Assembly: GCA_963802765.1 (NCBI GenBank)
Contig: CAWDJZ010000013.1
Location: 186,001 to 250,000 of the forward strand
Reading direction: 5' to 3'
Length of the DNA stretch: 64,000 bases
From: Gaiellasilicea sp963802765
GTDB lineage: Bacteria; Actinomycetota; Thermoleophilia; Gaiellales; Gaiellaceae
A model generated the notes under the pieces. It was given only the letters and a program-made list of their open reading frames with translations, was not told the origin of the DNA and ran no database searches. Position 1 is the stretch's first letter. Every line of letters starts with the position of its first letter. Below, one piece after another: positions 53,116 through 60,926 of the stretch. The translations under genes and the position numbers were made by a program.

Positions 53116-54177
53116 GTGAGCCCGGACCGCGATGCCGTCCTGAAGGCGCTCGAGCGCGTGATCGACCCTGAGCTGAGAAAGCCGGTCACCGAGCTCGACA
53201 TGGTCCGCGACGTCACGATCGACGGCGGCGCCGTCTCGGTCACGATCGCCCTCACCGTCGCGGGCTGTCCGCTGCGGAGCTCCTTCCAGGACCAGGTCGC
53301 GGAGCACATCGGCTCTCTGCCGAGCGTGCAGAGGGTCGAGCTGCGCTTCGACGTGATGAGCCCCGACGAGAAGGCCGCGCTGACGTCGAAGCTGCGCGGC
53401 GGCCGACCCGAGAAGTCGATCTCGCTCGATCCGCGCACGCGCGTGATCGCGATCGCCAGCGGCAAGGGCGGCGTCGGCAAGTCGTCGCTCACGGTCAACC
53501 TCGCCGCGGCTCTGGACGAGCTGGGCCAGGAGGTCGGCGTGATCGACGCCGACGTCTACGGGCACTCGATCCCGCACATGCTCGGCGTCCACCAGCGCCC
53601 GATCGTCGTCGACAAGATGATCGTGCCGCCCGTCCGCGGCCGCCTGAAGCTGATCTCGATCGGGAACTTCCTCGACGACAACGCGCCGGTGATGTGGCGC
53701 GGGCCGATGCTCCACCGCGCGCTCGAGCAGTTCCTCTCCGACGTCCACTGGGGCGAGCTGGACACGGTCGTCGTCGACATGCCGCCCGGGACGGGCGACA
53801 TGGCGATCTCCCTCGGACAGCTGCTGCCGCGCGCCGAGGTGCTCGTGGTCACGACGCCGCAGCCGCTCGCGCAGGAAGTCGCGGCCCGCGCGGCGATGAT
53901 GGCTCAGAAGACCGGCCAGAAGCTCCTCGGCGTGGTCGAGAACATGAGCGGAGACATGTTCGGCTCCGGAGGCGGCGCGCAGCTCGCGGAAGAGCTCGGG
54001 GTGTCGCTGCTGGGGACGGTGCCGCTCGACACCGCGCTGCGCGAAGCCGGAGACGCGGGCACCCCCGTCGTCGAGACGGATCCCGAGTCCGAGTCAGCCC
54101 GGGCCATCGTTGCGATCGCCGAGGCGGTGCTGGCCGCACGCCCCGCGGCGATCCGCAAGCCGCTGACCGTCCTCTAG
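53116..54177 (+). CDS. mrp: Mrp/ApbC-type iron-sulfur carrier ATPase
   Basis: A 353-residue protein. Residues 1-90 form a MIP18/DUF59 domain (VIDPELRKPVTELDMVRDVT, AGCPLRSSFQDQV). The rest is a MinD-like ATPase with deviant Walker A ASGKGGVGKSSLTVNLAAAL, DADVYGHSIPHMLG, MWRGPMLHRALEQFL, VVDMPPGTGDMAISLGQ and VTTPQPLAQEVAARA. The paired cysteine motif (CxxC after ENMS) seen in many ApbC proteins is absent, as in other actinobacterial Mrp proteins. TACGCT (53104-53109) lies 6 bases before GTG 53116. A terminator hairpin follows the stop. Confidence 0.92.
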   Translation: MSPDRDAVLKALERVIDPELRKPVTELDMVRDVTIDGGAVSVTIALTVAGCPLRSSFQDQVAEHIGSLPSVQRVELRFDVMSPDEKAALTSKLRGGRPEKSISLDPRTRVIAIASGKGGVGKSSLTVNLAAALDELGQEVGVIDADVYGHSIPHMLGVHQRPIVVDKMIVPPVRGRLKLISIGNFLDDNAPVMWRGPMLHRALEQFLSDVHWGELDTVVVDMPPGTGDMAISLGQLLPRAEVLVVTTPQPLAQEVAARAAMMAQKTGQKLLGVVENMSGDMFGSGGGAQLAEELGVSLLGTVPLDTALREAGDAGTPVVETDPESESARAIVAIAEAVLAARPAAIRKPLTVL

Positions 54178-54183
54178 AACGCC

Positions 54184-54207
54184 GAAGGGCGCCCGCAGGC
54201 GCCCTTC
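54184..54207. terminator. Bidirectional terminator hairpin
   Basis: A perfect 10-bp stem (GAAGGGCGCC/GGCGCCCTTC) with a CGCA loop lies between the convergent mrp and secreted-protein genes. There is no clear T tract on the + side. In high-GC actinobacteria such strong hairpins are commonly taken as terminators. Confidence 0.75.
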
Positions 54208-54226
54208 GTCGCAGCTCTCTAGGTGC

Positions 54227-54967
54227 CTACCTGCGCAGGCGGACGAGCGTCCACGCGCCGGCGACCTGGACGCAGGTCATCTCGACACGGTCGCCCTGCT
54301 CGACCCGCCTGACGTCGTCGGAGTCGGTCACCGCGCACGTCTGACTGGCCGTGCCGTCGCTCGGCTTGACCGTGATCGAGCTCGCGCTGACCGTCTCGAC
54401 CTGACCGCGCACGACCAGGTGGACGCTCGGGCGCGCGGGCTTCTGCGCCCTGCAGCTCGCGTTCTTGGCGATCACAGCCGTGTTCGCGCTCGACCCCGAG
54501 CCGAGCGTGCCGCTCGCCAGACCGCCCGTCTTCGAGAAGGCGCCGGCGAAGCTGCCGAAGACGCTGCCGTCGCCGCGGCCCGCGCTCCCCCGCAGCCAGC
54601 CATCGAGCGTGCCGTCGACATTGATCGCCGAGAAGTACGCGCGCGTGCGGTCGTCGGAGGCCCGGATCGTGATCCGGCCGTCGATCCAGCCGAGCTTCTT
54701 CGTCACGTTGTAGACGCTCTTCACGCGCAGCTCGACGGGCCCGCTGAGATCGGCGGTGCTGCTCGACGCCGTCCCGGAATACCGGCCGGTCGTGATCTCG
54801 ATCGTCTGTCCGTCACAGGTGAGAGTGCGGGTCTCGACGTTCGCCGCAGTCGGCGCCGACAGCGTCGCGCTGACCTGACTCGCGTCACCCGACTTGAGGT
54901 GCGCAACCGCGGCGCTCGTGACCGCGAGTGCGGTGAGCGCAACCGCGCCGAGGATGACTCGCTTCAT
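54227..54967 (-). CDS. Secreted protein, unknown, with C-terminal OB-like domain
   Basis: A 246-residue exported protein. The signal MKRVILGAVALTALAVTSAA ends near VAH. The middle is rich in S, T and G (TGRYSGTASSSTADLSGPVE, GWIDGRITIRAS, GWLRGSAGRGDGSVFGSFAG). The end (VHLVVRGQVETVSASSITVK, RVEQGDRVEMTCVQVAG) resembles a small OB-type barrel. Cysteines in TLTCDGQ, NASCRA, SQTCAV and EMTCVQ suggest two disulfides. GGAAGGAGA precedes ATG. The upstream 147 bases hold several palindromes. No family named. Confidence 0.68.
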   Translation of the reverse strand: MKRVILGAVALTALAVTSAAVAHLKSGDASQVSATLSAPTAANVETRTLTCDGQTIEITTGRYSGTASSSTADLSGPVELRVKSVYNVTKKLGWIDGRITIRASDDRTRAYFSAINVDGTLDGWLRGSAGRGDGSVFGSFAGAFSKTGGLASGTLGSGSSANTAVIAKNASCRAQKPARPSVHLVVRGQVETVSASSITVKPSDGTASQTCAVTDSDDVRRVEQGDRVEMTCVQVAGAWTLVRLRR

Positions 54968-54988
54968 CGAAACGTCTCCTTCCCTGGG

Positions 54989-55060
54989 TTGGTCCCGCGG
55001 ACCAAGACGCCGTGAGCATCGCGCCTCCTTGGAAGGAGCCGGTTAGCAATCCGTGAGCAT
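54989..55060. promoter_or_regulatory. Cluster of palindromes and a direct repeat between divergent genes
   Basis: TTGGTCC and GGACCAA form an inverted repeat at 54989-55005. CTCCTTGGAAGGAG is a palindrome at 55025-55038. CCGTGAGCAT is repeated exactly at 55010-55019 and 55051-55060. These lie between the secreted-protein gene (-) and the HAD gene (+) and are candidate operator sites. Confidence 0.35.
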
Positions 55061-55114
55061 TGTGTTACGGCGCTGCGGCCCGGTCAGACCTCCGCCTGAC
55101 CGTACACTCGGCTC

Positions 55115-55879
55115 ATGGCCGGCGCCGCCTTCTTCGACCTCGACCGCACGCTCTTGCGCCGCTCGAGCGCGCTCGCGCTCGCCGGCTCGTTTCGCGAGCA
55201 CGGCGTGATCGGCCGCGGCCAGCTGGCGAAGGCTGCCGCCTGGCAGCTGCTGTTCGCGGCCCGCGGAGCCGGAGCCGAGACCGTCCGGAAAGCGGCCGAG
55301 GACGGATTGATGATCCTGAAGGGCTTTCGCGTCGACGAGCTGCGAACGCTCGTCGCAGGGGCGATGGAGCCGGTGCTGAAGCCGCTCGTCTACCGGGAGC
55401 CGCTCGACCTCGTCGAGCGGCACCGCGAGCGCGGCGAGCCCGTCTACATCGTCTCCGCGACGCTACAGGAGATCGTCGACGAGCTGGCCCGCGAGCTCGG
55501 CTTCGACGGCGCGATCGGCTCGACCTGCGAGATCGTCGACGGCGTTTACACCGGGCGCTCGCTCCGCGCTTGTCACGGCGAAGGGAAGGCGGCCGCGCTC
55601 CGGGAGCTGGCGGAGCAGGAGGGGCTCGACCTCGCCGCGTCGACCGCCTACTCCGACAGTCATACCGACCTGGCGTTCCTCGAGGCGGTCGGAAACCCCG
55701 TCGCCGTCAATCCGGACCGGGCACTGCGCCGGATCGCCGCCGAGCGCGGCTGGCCGGTGCTCGAGTTCACGGAGCCGGCCTACCCGGCTGCGAAACGACT
55801 GCGGCCCGCCCTGGTCGGCATTCCGCTCGTGCTCGGTGCGGGCGCCGCGGTCTGGGCGGCCCGGCGTCGTGCGGCCTGA
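55115..55879 (+). CDS. HAD-superfamily IB phosphatase (SerB-like)
   Basis: A 254-residue HAD hydrolase of subfamily IB. The catalytic motif is FFDLDRTLLRR (D8 and D10), followed by helical cap residues, the Ser/Thr motif in VYIVSATLQEIVDELA, and the lysine/acidic motif with GEGKAAALRELA and TAYSDSHTDLAFLEAVGNPV. The C-terminus has a possible membrane helix (LVGIPLVLGAGAAVWAA), typical of actinobacterial HAD-IB phosphatases acting near the membrane. TACACT (55103-55108) lies 6 bases before ATG. Intact. Confidence 0.88.
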   Translation: MAGAAFFDLDRTLLRRSSALALAGSFREHGVIGRGQLAKAAAWQLLFAARGAGAETVRKAAEDGLMILKGFRVDELRTLVAGAMEPVLKPLVYREPLDLVERHRERGEPVYIVSATLQEIVDELARELGFDGAIGSTCEIVDGVYTGRSLRACHGEGKAAALRELAEQEGLDLAASTAYSDSHTDLAFLEAVGNPVAVNPDRALRRIAAERGWPVLEFTEPAYPAAKRLRPALVGIPLVLGAGAAVWAARRRAA

Positions 55880-56597
55880 GCAGCGGATCGCCGCGCTCGG
55901 CTTCTCCGAGGCGGACACGGCGACGCTGACAGCACACTTCCTCGATGCGGAAGCGCGAGGGAAGCTCGGGCACGGGCTCTCGCGGGTCGACTGGCTCGAG
56001 ACCCTGCCCGATCTTCAGCCGGAGGCAGCGCCGCGCCGACTCCATGCCGAGCCTGGCTTCGAGCGCTGGGACGGCGCCGGTGCGCTCGGTTACTTGACGC
56101 TCGCGGCGATCGTCCAAGAGCAGCTGGCGGCGCCGCCCAACCGCGCCCGTGTGGTCGTGGCCTCGAACTGCTTCCCGACCGGAATGCTGGGCTGGTACGC
56201 GCGCCGGCTCGCCGAGGGCGGGCTCGCCGCGGCGCTCACTGCGACCTCGCCGGCGCGACTCGCTCATCCGTCGGGCGGGGAGCCGCTCGCCGGGACGAAC
56301 CCGCTCGCGATCGCGATCCCGAGCTCGGACGGCGCGCCGCTCGTCGCCGACGTCTCGATGGGGGCGGTCACGTACGGCGACGTCCTCCGCGGCGCGGCGG
56401 CCCCGGAAGACCTGGTGCCGTTCGGCGGCGAACAGGCGCACAAGGCGTTCGCGCTGGCGCTCGGGCTCGAGCTTCTGGTCGGCGCGCTCGCGGGCGACGG
56501 CTACGGCGCCGTCCTCGTCGTCGCCCGGCCCGAGGCCGATCCCGTCCCGGCACTGCGCGAGCGCGCGGCCGGCCTGCGACTACCCGGCGACACGTAG
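55869..56597 (+). CDS. LDH2/malate dehydrogenase-like protein, short
   Basis: A 242-residue member of the malate/L-lactate dehydrogenase (LDH2/MDH2) oxidoreductase family, which is normally about 330 to 350 residues. Recognisable are RVVVASNCFPTGMLGWYARR, TSPARLAHPSGGEPLAGTNP, LAIAIPSSDGAPLVADVSMG, AVTYGDVLRGAA and HKAFALALGLELLVGALAGD. The N-terminal domain is much reduced, so cofactor or substrate binding may differ. It overlaps the HAD gene by 11 bases and converges on the cupin gene by 18. Confidence 0.75.
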   Translation: MRPEQRIAALGFSEADTATLTAHFLDAEARGKLGHGLSRVDWLETLPDLQPEAAPRRLHAEPGFERWDGAGALGYLTLAAIVQEQLAAPPNRARVVVASNCFPTGMLGWYARRLAEGGLAAALTATSPARLAHPSGGEPLAGTNPLAIAIPSSDGAPLVADVSMGAVTYGDVLRGAAAPEDLVPFGGEQAHKAFALALGLELLVGALAGDGYGAVLVVARPEADPVPALRERAAGLRLPGDT

Positions 56598-57200
56598 CGG
56601 CGCCAGGTCCTCGTCCTCGTCGGCCCACTCCTGCAGCCCGGGGTCGAGCTCGAGCGCGCGGTCGAGCTCGGTTCGCGCCTCGTCGAGCCGCCCGTTGCGG
56701 GACAGAATGCACGCCCGGTGGTAGTAGAGCGCCGGATGGTCGGGGCGCTCGGCAAGCCCCGCGTCGATCTCCGCGAGCGCACGGTCGTAGTCCCCCTCGT
56801 CGGCGACCGCGTAGGCGGCGAAGAAGTACTCCCAGGCGGAGACCTCGTGCTGCCCCGGCTTGCCGCCGACCGCGAGCACGGTCGTGCCGGGCTCCTCGGC
56901 GCGGGCGTAGCGCTTCACCTTCGGGTCGCGCAGGAAGACGGCGGAGCCGGCGGGCATCTCAGTCTCCTCGCCGTCGAGGACGAACGTCGCCCGGCCGGTC
57001 AGGACCACGTACATCTCCTCGTGGCCGAGCCGCTCCTCCGTGTGCTCCTCGACGACGTCCTGCCCGACCTCGGTGGCCGTGTAGGCGTTGACGCCGAAGG
57101 CTGTGATGCCGAAGTGCTTGCGCACAGGTGTCCAGCGCAGCGTGCCCGGGCCTTTCATCGACTCGAGGCCGGTCAGGCTCGCGATCTCGTATCCGCTCAA
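56580..57200 (-). CDS. Cupin protein with C-terminal TPR-like helices
   Basis: A 206-residue two-part protein. Residues 1-115 form a cupin barrel with metal-ligand-like VVEEHTEERLGHEEMYVVLT, FVLDGEETEMPAGSAVFLRD and RAEEPGTTVLAVGG. About 130-195 are two tetratricopeptide-like repeats (YDRALAEIDAGLAERPDHPA, LDEARTELDRALELDPGLQE). The combination suggests a small-molecule sensor or enzyme with a protein-docking tail. The start TTG 57200 overlaps the DUF1028 stop (TTGA) and has a GGAGG site. Confidence 0.78.
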   Translation of the reverse strand: MSGYEIASLTGLESMKGPGTLRWTPVRKHFGITAFGVNAYTATEVGQDVVEEHTEERLGHEEMYVVLTGRATFVLDGEETEMPAGSAVFLRDPKVKRYARAEEPGTTVLAVGGKPGQHEVSAWEYFFAAYAVADEGDYDRALAEIDAGLAERPDHPALYYHRACILSRNGRLDEARTELDRALELDPGLQEWADEDEDLAPLRVAG

Positions 57201-58009
57201 CTCTTCCTCCTCAGCTCCTCCAGCACTACGGGGTCGATCGCAGCATCGCCGTCGACCCGCTCCTCGAGGTTCTCGACGCCCGCCCAGTCCTCCAAACGCT
57301 CGTAGCCGAGCCTGCCCAGGCGCTCGGTGAGCTCGGCACGAAGCTCTTCGTCGACGGCCAGCCACTCGGTGCGCGGCGTCCGGCCGAACAGCTGCTGGTG
57401 CAGGCCGTGAAGCCGGCGCAGCTCCTCGATCGGCGCCTCGTGGTCGTCCACGCGCAGGTCGAGCACGACGTCCGAGAGGCCCGCATAGCCGCCGTCCCGC
57501 TCCACGACAAGGAGCGAGGCCGACTGCTGGCCGCGCCGGTCGCCTCCCGCGGCCTGGGCGGCAGCGAGCGCCTCCAGCAGCCGCTCGGCAAGCGACCCCG
57601 AGGACGACGCGAACGTCTCGGCCAGTGCGTCGACGGTCTCGCCCGAGACGAGGATGTTCCCCTGGGCGGCGTAGCCGTCGCCGGTGCGCCCGCCCGCCCA
57701 TTCGAGGCAGCCTGATCCGGTGAACGTGGCCGCTGTACCCGCCGCATCGACGACGCCCAGCTGCCGCTCGTCGCGGCCGTCGTCCGCATCCGTGAGACGC
57801 CGGACGACGTCCTCGGCGGACAGGCCTTGCCGCAGCAGCGCCAGCCCGTCAGGGCCGTAGCGCGGGTTCGCGTAGGCCTGCGTCGCGACCGCGCCCGCCT
57901 CCGGCTCGGCCCACGGCACGACGGAGCCGACCGCGAGGAACTTCGACTGGACGGCGACGCCCCACTGGCGCCGGTCGAGGTCGCAGGCGACGATCGAGTA
58001 CGTCGCCAC
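57197..58009 (-). CDS. DUF1028 family protein (Ntn-hydrolase-like)
   Basis: A 270-residue protein of family DUF1028: YSIVACDLDRRQWGVAVQSK, FLAVGSVVPWAEPEAGAVAT, QAYANPRYGPDGLALL, and GQQSASLLVVERDGGYAGLS with DLRVDDHEAPIEELRRL. The fold is predicted to be Ntn-hydrolase-like, and some members carry a C-terminal peptidoglycan-binding or helical part, as here. The GTG start is 13 bases behind the small protein upstream. Substrate unknown. Intact. Confidence 0.85.
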   Translation of the reverse strand: MATYSIVACDLDRRQWGVAVQSKFLAVGSVVPWAEPEAGAVATQAYANPRYGPDGLALLRQGLSAEDVVRRLTDADDGRDERQLGVVDAAGTAATFTGSGCLEWAGGRTGDGYAAQGNILVSGETVDALAETFASSSGSLAERLLEALAAAQAAGGDRRGQQSASLLVVERDGGYAGLSDVVLDLRVDDHEAPIEELRRLHGLHQQLFGRTPRTEWLAVDEELRAELTERLGRLGYERLEDWAGVENLEERVDGDAAIDPVVLEELRRKS

Positions 58010-58022
58010 GCTTGGGGCCGCC

Positions 58023-58292
58023 CTAGCCGTAGGTGAGCTCCGTCAGGTCGAGCCTCAGCAGGTCCTCGCTCGGCACCAGCACGCTCGCGACCTCGGGCCG
58101 CTCGAGCGCTGCCTTGACCTTCTCGGGCGTGTCGGCCCGGACGACCACCGGCTGTCCGGTCAGGTGCGCGTGCGCCAGCAGCTTCCGGTCGGTCACGTCG
58201 TCGAGCACCAGTGCACCCTCGAGATCCAGGGCCCCTTCGAGCGCGAGCTCGGGCACGCGGCGGCCGGTCGCTCCGAACCAGCGTTCCCTCAC
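58023..58292 (-). CDS. Small protein, unknown
   Basis: An 89-residue product from GTG 58292, overlapping the metallo-hydrolase stop by GTGA. It reads VRERWFGATGRRVPELALEG, ALVLDDVTDRKLLAHAHLTG, QPVVVRADTPEKVKAALERP and SVLVPSEDLLRLDLTELTYG. It could be a small alpha/beta domain once fused to a larger enzyme. The tight overlap supports it being translated. Confidence 0.6.
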   Translation of the reverse strand: MRERWFGATGRRVPELALEGALDLEGALVLDDVTDRKLLAHAHLTGQPVVVRADTPEKVKAALERPEVASVLVPSEDLLRLDLTELTYG

Positions 58293-59014
58293 AGCTCGAT
58301 CGACCCCCCGGGCTCGGGTGCGATCACCTCGACGCCCGGTGCGAGCTCTCGCAGCTCGTCCGGCGTGCCGGCGAGGATCGGGAAGGTGCCGTAGTGGCAC
58401 GGGACGCACCGCTTCACACCGAGCAGCTCGAGCGCGACCGACGCCTCTTTCGGATCCATCGTGAAGTGGCCGCCGATCGGGAGGATCGCGATGTCCGGCG
58501 CGTAGAGGCGCGCGATCAGTGCCATGTCGCCGAAGACGTTCGTGTCGCCGGCGAAATAGAGCTTCGGTCCCTCGCCGAAGTCGAACACGAGCCCGCACGG
58601 CTCGCCCGTGTAGACGATCTCCCACTGGCGCGAAGAGCCAGGGGGCGCCTCGGTCATGTAGCTGGACGAGTGCTGCGCGTGCACGAGCGTGACCTTGACC
58701 CCGTCGAGGTCGACCGTGCCGCCCTTGTTCGGGTCGTGCGGGCCCTCGGCCTCGCAGCCCATCATGCCGAGCAGGTCGCGGACCTCGACCGGAGCGATCA
58801 CCGGGCACTGGAACTTCTTGAACAAGTCGAGCGTGTCGCCGACGTGGTCGTTGTGCCCGTGCGTGATGTAGATGGCGTCGACGCGCTCCGGCTCCTTCTC
58901 GTTCTCCGGGCACTTCGGGTTGCCGTTCAGGAACGGGTCGACGTAGATGCGCTTGCCGCTCGGGGTGTCGATGCGGAAGGCCGCATGCCCGAGCCAGGTG
59001 AGTGTCGTAGCCAT
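58289..59014 (-). CDS. Metal-dependent hydrolase, UPF0173/MBL fold
   Basis: A 241-residue metallo-beta-lactamase-fold hydrolase of the UPF0173 (YtkL-like) kind: TLTWLGHAAFRIDTPSGKRI, YVDPFLNGNPKCPENE, the metal motif YITHGHNDHVGDTLDLFKK, KVTLVHAQHSSS, LYFAGDTNVFGDM and ILPIGGHFTMDPKEASVALE. Substrate not known. It heads a tight operon with the small protein, DUF1028 and the cupin/TPR gene. The start ATG shares CATG (59012-59015) with a possible divergent start. Confidence 0.9.
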   Translation of the reverse strand: MATTLTWLGHAAFRIDTPSGKRIYVDPFLNGNPKCPENEKEPERVDAIYITHGHNDHVGDTLDLFKKFQCPVIAPVEVRDLLGMMGCEAEGPHDPNKGGTVDLDGVKVTLVHAQHSSSYMTEAPPGSSRQWEIVYTGEPCGLVFDFGEGPKLYFAGDTNVFGDMALIARLYAPDIAILPIGGHFTMDPKEASVALELLGVKRCVPCHYGTFPILAGTPDELRELAPGVEVIAPEPGGSIEL

Positions 59015-59447
59015 GCGCTGGAGCCTGAAAGGACCGTCCGATGGCGCGGCGAACATCGTCGTCGTGAGCGTGCGCGTCGCCTCCATGTCGCTCGTGGTCG
59101 GTGCGGCTCTCGCCGACGCGGCAGGTCGGCACTCGCTCGCGTACTGGGCGCTCGTCGCCGCCGTCCCCGTCGTCGCCGTCGCGGCGCTGTCGGCGCTCGG
59201 GGACGTCCTCGACGGCACGGCTGCAGCCCGACGCGACCGCGCCCTCGCCGTGCTCGGCGGCCTGGCGCTCCCGTTCGTCCTCCTCGCCGCAGCGGCACGC
59301 GCCCCGCTCCTCGACGGCGCGGCCCCGCCCGCGATCGGGCTGACCGCCGTCGTGGCGGCGCTGGTGATCTTCGCCGCGCAGGCGCTCCTGACGGCCTGGA
59401 CGGCTGTCCCGCGCGAGCGCTTCCGCACGGCGCTGCGGGCCAAGTAA
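59013..59447 (+). CDS. Small integral membrane protein, unknown
   Basis: A hydrophobic product of up to 144 residues with about four membrane helices (VVSVRVASMSLVVGAALAD, YWALVAAVPVVAVAALSAL, VLGGLALPFVLLAAAARA, IGLTAVVAALVIFAAQALL) and a basic C-terminus (RERFRTALRAK). Start is uncertain: ATG 59013 or GTG 59064. It ends in TAA inside a 15-base palindrome. No function suggested. Confidence 0.6.
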   Translation: MRWSLKGPSDGAANIVVVSVRVASMSLVVGAALADAAGRHSLAYWALVAAVPVVAVAALSALGDVLDGTAAARRDRALAVLGGLALPFVLLAAAARAPLLDGAAPPAIGLTAVVAALVIFAAQALLTAWTAVPRERFRTALRAK

Positions 59448-59458
59448 CAGTCTGTTAC
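59444..59458. promoter_or_regulatory. 15-base palindrome at convergent gene ends
   Basis: GTAACAG-T-CTGTTAC is a perfect inverted repeat covering the TAA of the membrane protein and lying just beyond the nuoN stop. Stem GTAAC/GTTAC with a 5-base loop could be a weak terminator, or the site could bind a protein. Confidence 0.3.
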
Positions 59459-59462
59459 GTGA

Positions 59463-60926
59463 TCAGAGCGGCAGCGACGCGGCCGCGTCGCCGGCGAGAT
59501 CGATCAGTGGCTGGACGAAGAAGAACGAGCCGATCGTGACGCCGACGGCGCAGAAGACGGCGACCTGGAGCAGCGGGTCCCTCGGCGGCGAGCCGCCGGC
59601 CACGACGGGCCGCAGCTCGGCACCCGGGCGCATATAGAGCGCGCGGACGACGGCGAGGTAGTAGTAGAGCGAGATTGCGGTCGCGATCACGCCCGCCACG
59701 ATCAGCCACCACCAGTCGGCCTCGTAGGCGGCCGCGAAGACGTAGAACTTGCCGACGAGGCCGCCGGTGAAGGGCATGCCCATGAAGCCGAGCATGAAGA
59801 CCCACATCGATGCCCCGAGAAACGGCCGCTCCCAACCCATGCCGCCGAGATTTTCGAGCGTCACGGGGACGCCCAGCTCACGCTCGCGGGCCGCGACCAC
59901 AGCGAACGCGCCGAGCGACATCGCGCCGTAGGGGATCAGGTAGTAGAGCAGGGCGCGTGCTCCCAGCTCGTTGTTCGCGGCGATCGCGATCAACATGAAG
60001 CCCGCGTGCGAGACCGACGAGTACGCCAGCAGCCGCTTCACGTTCCGCTGCACGAGCGCAGCCAGGTTCCCCACGGCGAGCGAGACGATCGCGAGCACGG
60101 CGATCGCGACCGTCCACAGGTGCTCCTCCTGGGGGAAGGCGACGACCAGGAGCCGCAGCGTCACCACCAGCGCCGCCACCTTCGTCGCCGCGGACATGAA
60201 CGCGGTCACCGAGGTGGGCGCGCCCTCGTAGACGTCCGGCGTCCACATGTGGAAGGGCGCAGCCGACGCCTTGAAGCCGAGGCCTGCGATCAGCATCGCG
60301 AGCCCTGCCAGCAGTAGATAGTCGTCCCCCGCGTTCGCGGCCGCGATCTCGGAGAACCCGAGCTCACCGGTGGCGCCGTAGACGAGCGCCGAGCCGTAGA
60401 GCAGGATGGCCGAGCCGAAGCCGCCGACGATCAGGTACTTGAGACCGGCCTCGAGCGAGGTCTCACGGTGCGTGTCGAGCGCGCAGAGGACGTAGAGCGC
60501 GATCGAGAACCACTCGAGACCGAGGAAGAGGGTCATCAGGTTCCCGGCGGTGACGAAGAACGCCATTCCGGCTGCCGCGGCCGTGAGGAGCGCGTAGTAC
60601 TCGCCCGCGTGATCGCGCCGCCGCTCGCCCCACGAGACGAGCACGGTCAACGCGCCCGCCGCCGTGACGAGGACGGCGGCGAAGGCGCCGAGGCGGTCGC
60701 GCGTGAACGACTCCGCGATCAGCGCTTCTCCCTCGAGAGAGCGATCGAACACAACGCCGGCGAAGACGCCCGCGGTGACGAACCCCGCGAACGCGATGAA
60801 CGCGGTGAAGCCGCGACGCGACCAGGTCGGCAGGATCACGCCCGCGAGCAGCGCCACGAACGAGGCCCCGAGCAGCGCCAGCGTCGGCGAGAGCGCGAGC
60901 CAGTCGACGTCCGGAGTCGGGATCAC
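59463..60926 (-). CDS. nuoN: NADH-quinone oxidoreductase subunit N
   Basis: A 487-residue antiporter-like membrane subunit of Complex I with about 14 helices. It carries LFLGLEWFSIALYVLCALD with the essential glutamate, GLKYLIVGGFGSAILLYG, FKASAAPFHMWTPDVYEGAP (the conserved lysine/proline loop), and ALVQRNVKRLLAYSSVSHAG. The start GTG 60926 overlaps the nuoM stop (GTGA). It is the last gene of the visible nuo operon. Intact. Confidence 0.95.
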   Translation of the reverse strand: MIPTPDVDWLALSPTLALLGASFVALLAGVILPTWSRRGFTAFIAFAGFVTAGVFAGVVFDRSLEGEALIAESFTRDRLGAFAAVLVTAAGALTVLVSWGERRRDHAGEYYALLTAAAAGMAFFVTAGNLMTLFLGLEWFSIALYVLCALDTHRETSLEAGLKYLIVGGFGSAILLYGSALVYGATGELGFSEIAAANAGDDYLLLAGLAMLIAGLGFKASAAPFHMWTPDVYEGAPTSVTAFMSAATKVAALVVTLRLLVVAFPQEEHLWTVAIAVLAIVSLAVGNLAALVQRNVKRLLAYSSVSHAGFMLIAIAANNELGARALLYYLIPYGAMSLGAFAVVAARERELGVPVTLENLGGMGWERPFLGASMWVFMLGFMGMPFTGGLVGKFYVFAAAYEADWWWLIVAGVIATAISLYYYLAVVRALYMRPGAELRPVVAGGSPPRDPLLQVAVFCAVGVTIGSFFFVQPLIDLAGDAAASLPL

